This document shows, one piece after another, positions 63,252 to 64,000 of a DNA stretch of 64,000 nucleotides. The stretch covers positions 186,001-250,000 of the forward strand of contig JACJWV010000002.1 in NCBI GenBank assembly GCA_020636915.1, read 5' to 3'. The notes under the pieces are model-generated. The model did not search any database. It had not been told where the DNA came from and saw only the letters and a list, made by a program, of their open reading frames with translations. Position 1 is the stretch's first letter. Each line of letters opens with the position of its first letter. A program made the translations under genes and the position numbers. The DNA is from Nocardioides sp. Lineage in GTDB: Bacteria; Actinomycetota; Actinomycetes; Propionibacteriales; Nocardioidaceae.

Positions 63252-64000
<749 letters not shown>

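Overview
The window is high-GC DNA (roughly 70% or more by eye) with dense, co-directional genes, ATGA/GTGA stop-start overlaps, many GTG starts and many genes with a TAnnnT box 5-8 bases before the start codon (leaderless transcription). Together with the ribosomal protein gene order, the zinc-type S14 and L36, and the MoxR/DUF58/SpoIIM/RDD cluster, this points to Actinomycetota, most likely a Nocardioides-like member of Nocardioidaceae. The genus is an inference; no rRNA gene is present. I saw no transposase, phage gene, CRISPR array or tRNA.

Layout. (1) 1-7.4 kb, + strand: an acyl-CoA catabolic operon (short-chain dehydrogenase, APH-type kinase, four acyl-CoA dehydrogenase genes, an HSL-type esterase). 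The SDR-kinase-dehydrogenase trio resembles the 4-hydroxyacyl-CoA (levulinate-type) pathway. (2) 7.5-9.7 kb, - strand: membrane protein, small-domain methyltransferase, truA. (3) 9.7-20.7 kb, - strand: a near-complete guanine to ureidoglycine pathway in two adjacent transcription units (HpcH-like aldolase, uricase, OHCU decarboxylase, HIU hydrolase, allantoinase, ureidoglycine aminohydrolase; then xdhA, xdhB, xdhC, guanine deaminase). (4) 20.7-25.9 kb: a receiver-like/thioredoxin-reductase-like fusion lacking its cysteines, a collagen-like secreted protein with a small secreted partner, a PfkB kinase, a GntR regulator and a PanE-like reductase. (5) 26.0-45.1 kb, - strand: the S10-spc-alpha ribosomal supercluster, rpsJ to rplQ, with secY, adk, map, infA, rpoA, and an unusual terC (with a probable Mn2+ riboswitch) plus a flavin monooxygenase inserted between map and infA. 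(6) 45.5-54.6 kb: an AhpD-like protein and the conserved membrane cluster DUF4129, DUF4350, MoxR, DUF58, SpoIIM and RDD. (7) 54.6-60.8 kb: an oligosaccharide ABC importer without its ATPase, a GH1 beta-glucosidase and a CebR-like LacI repressor, tied together by two identical operators. (8) 60.7-64 kb: trmB, a class III aminotransferase and the C-terminal part of tuf.

The least explained signal is a set of five intergenic repeat arrays, at 7.43, 15.65, 25.90, 51.16 and 62.90 kb. All lie just past gene ends, four of them between convergent genes. Each is made of short palindromes or inverted words spaced at about 21, 31-32 or 62 bases, close to whole turns of the DNA helix. Two of the five share the same 13-base word. 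They are the best candidate for something undescribed here. A second structural theme is start-codon-to-start-codon divergent gene pairs whose two -10 boxes share the same TA step.
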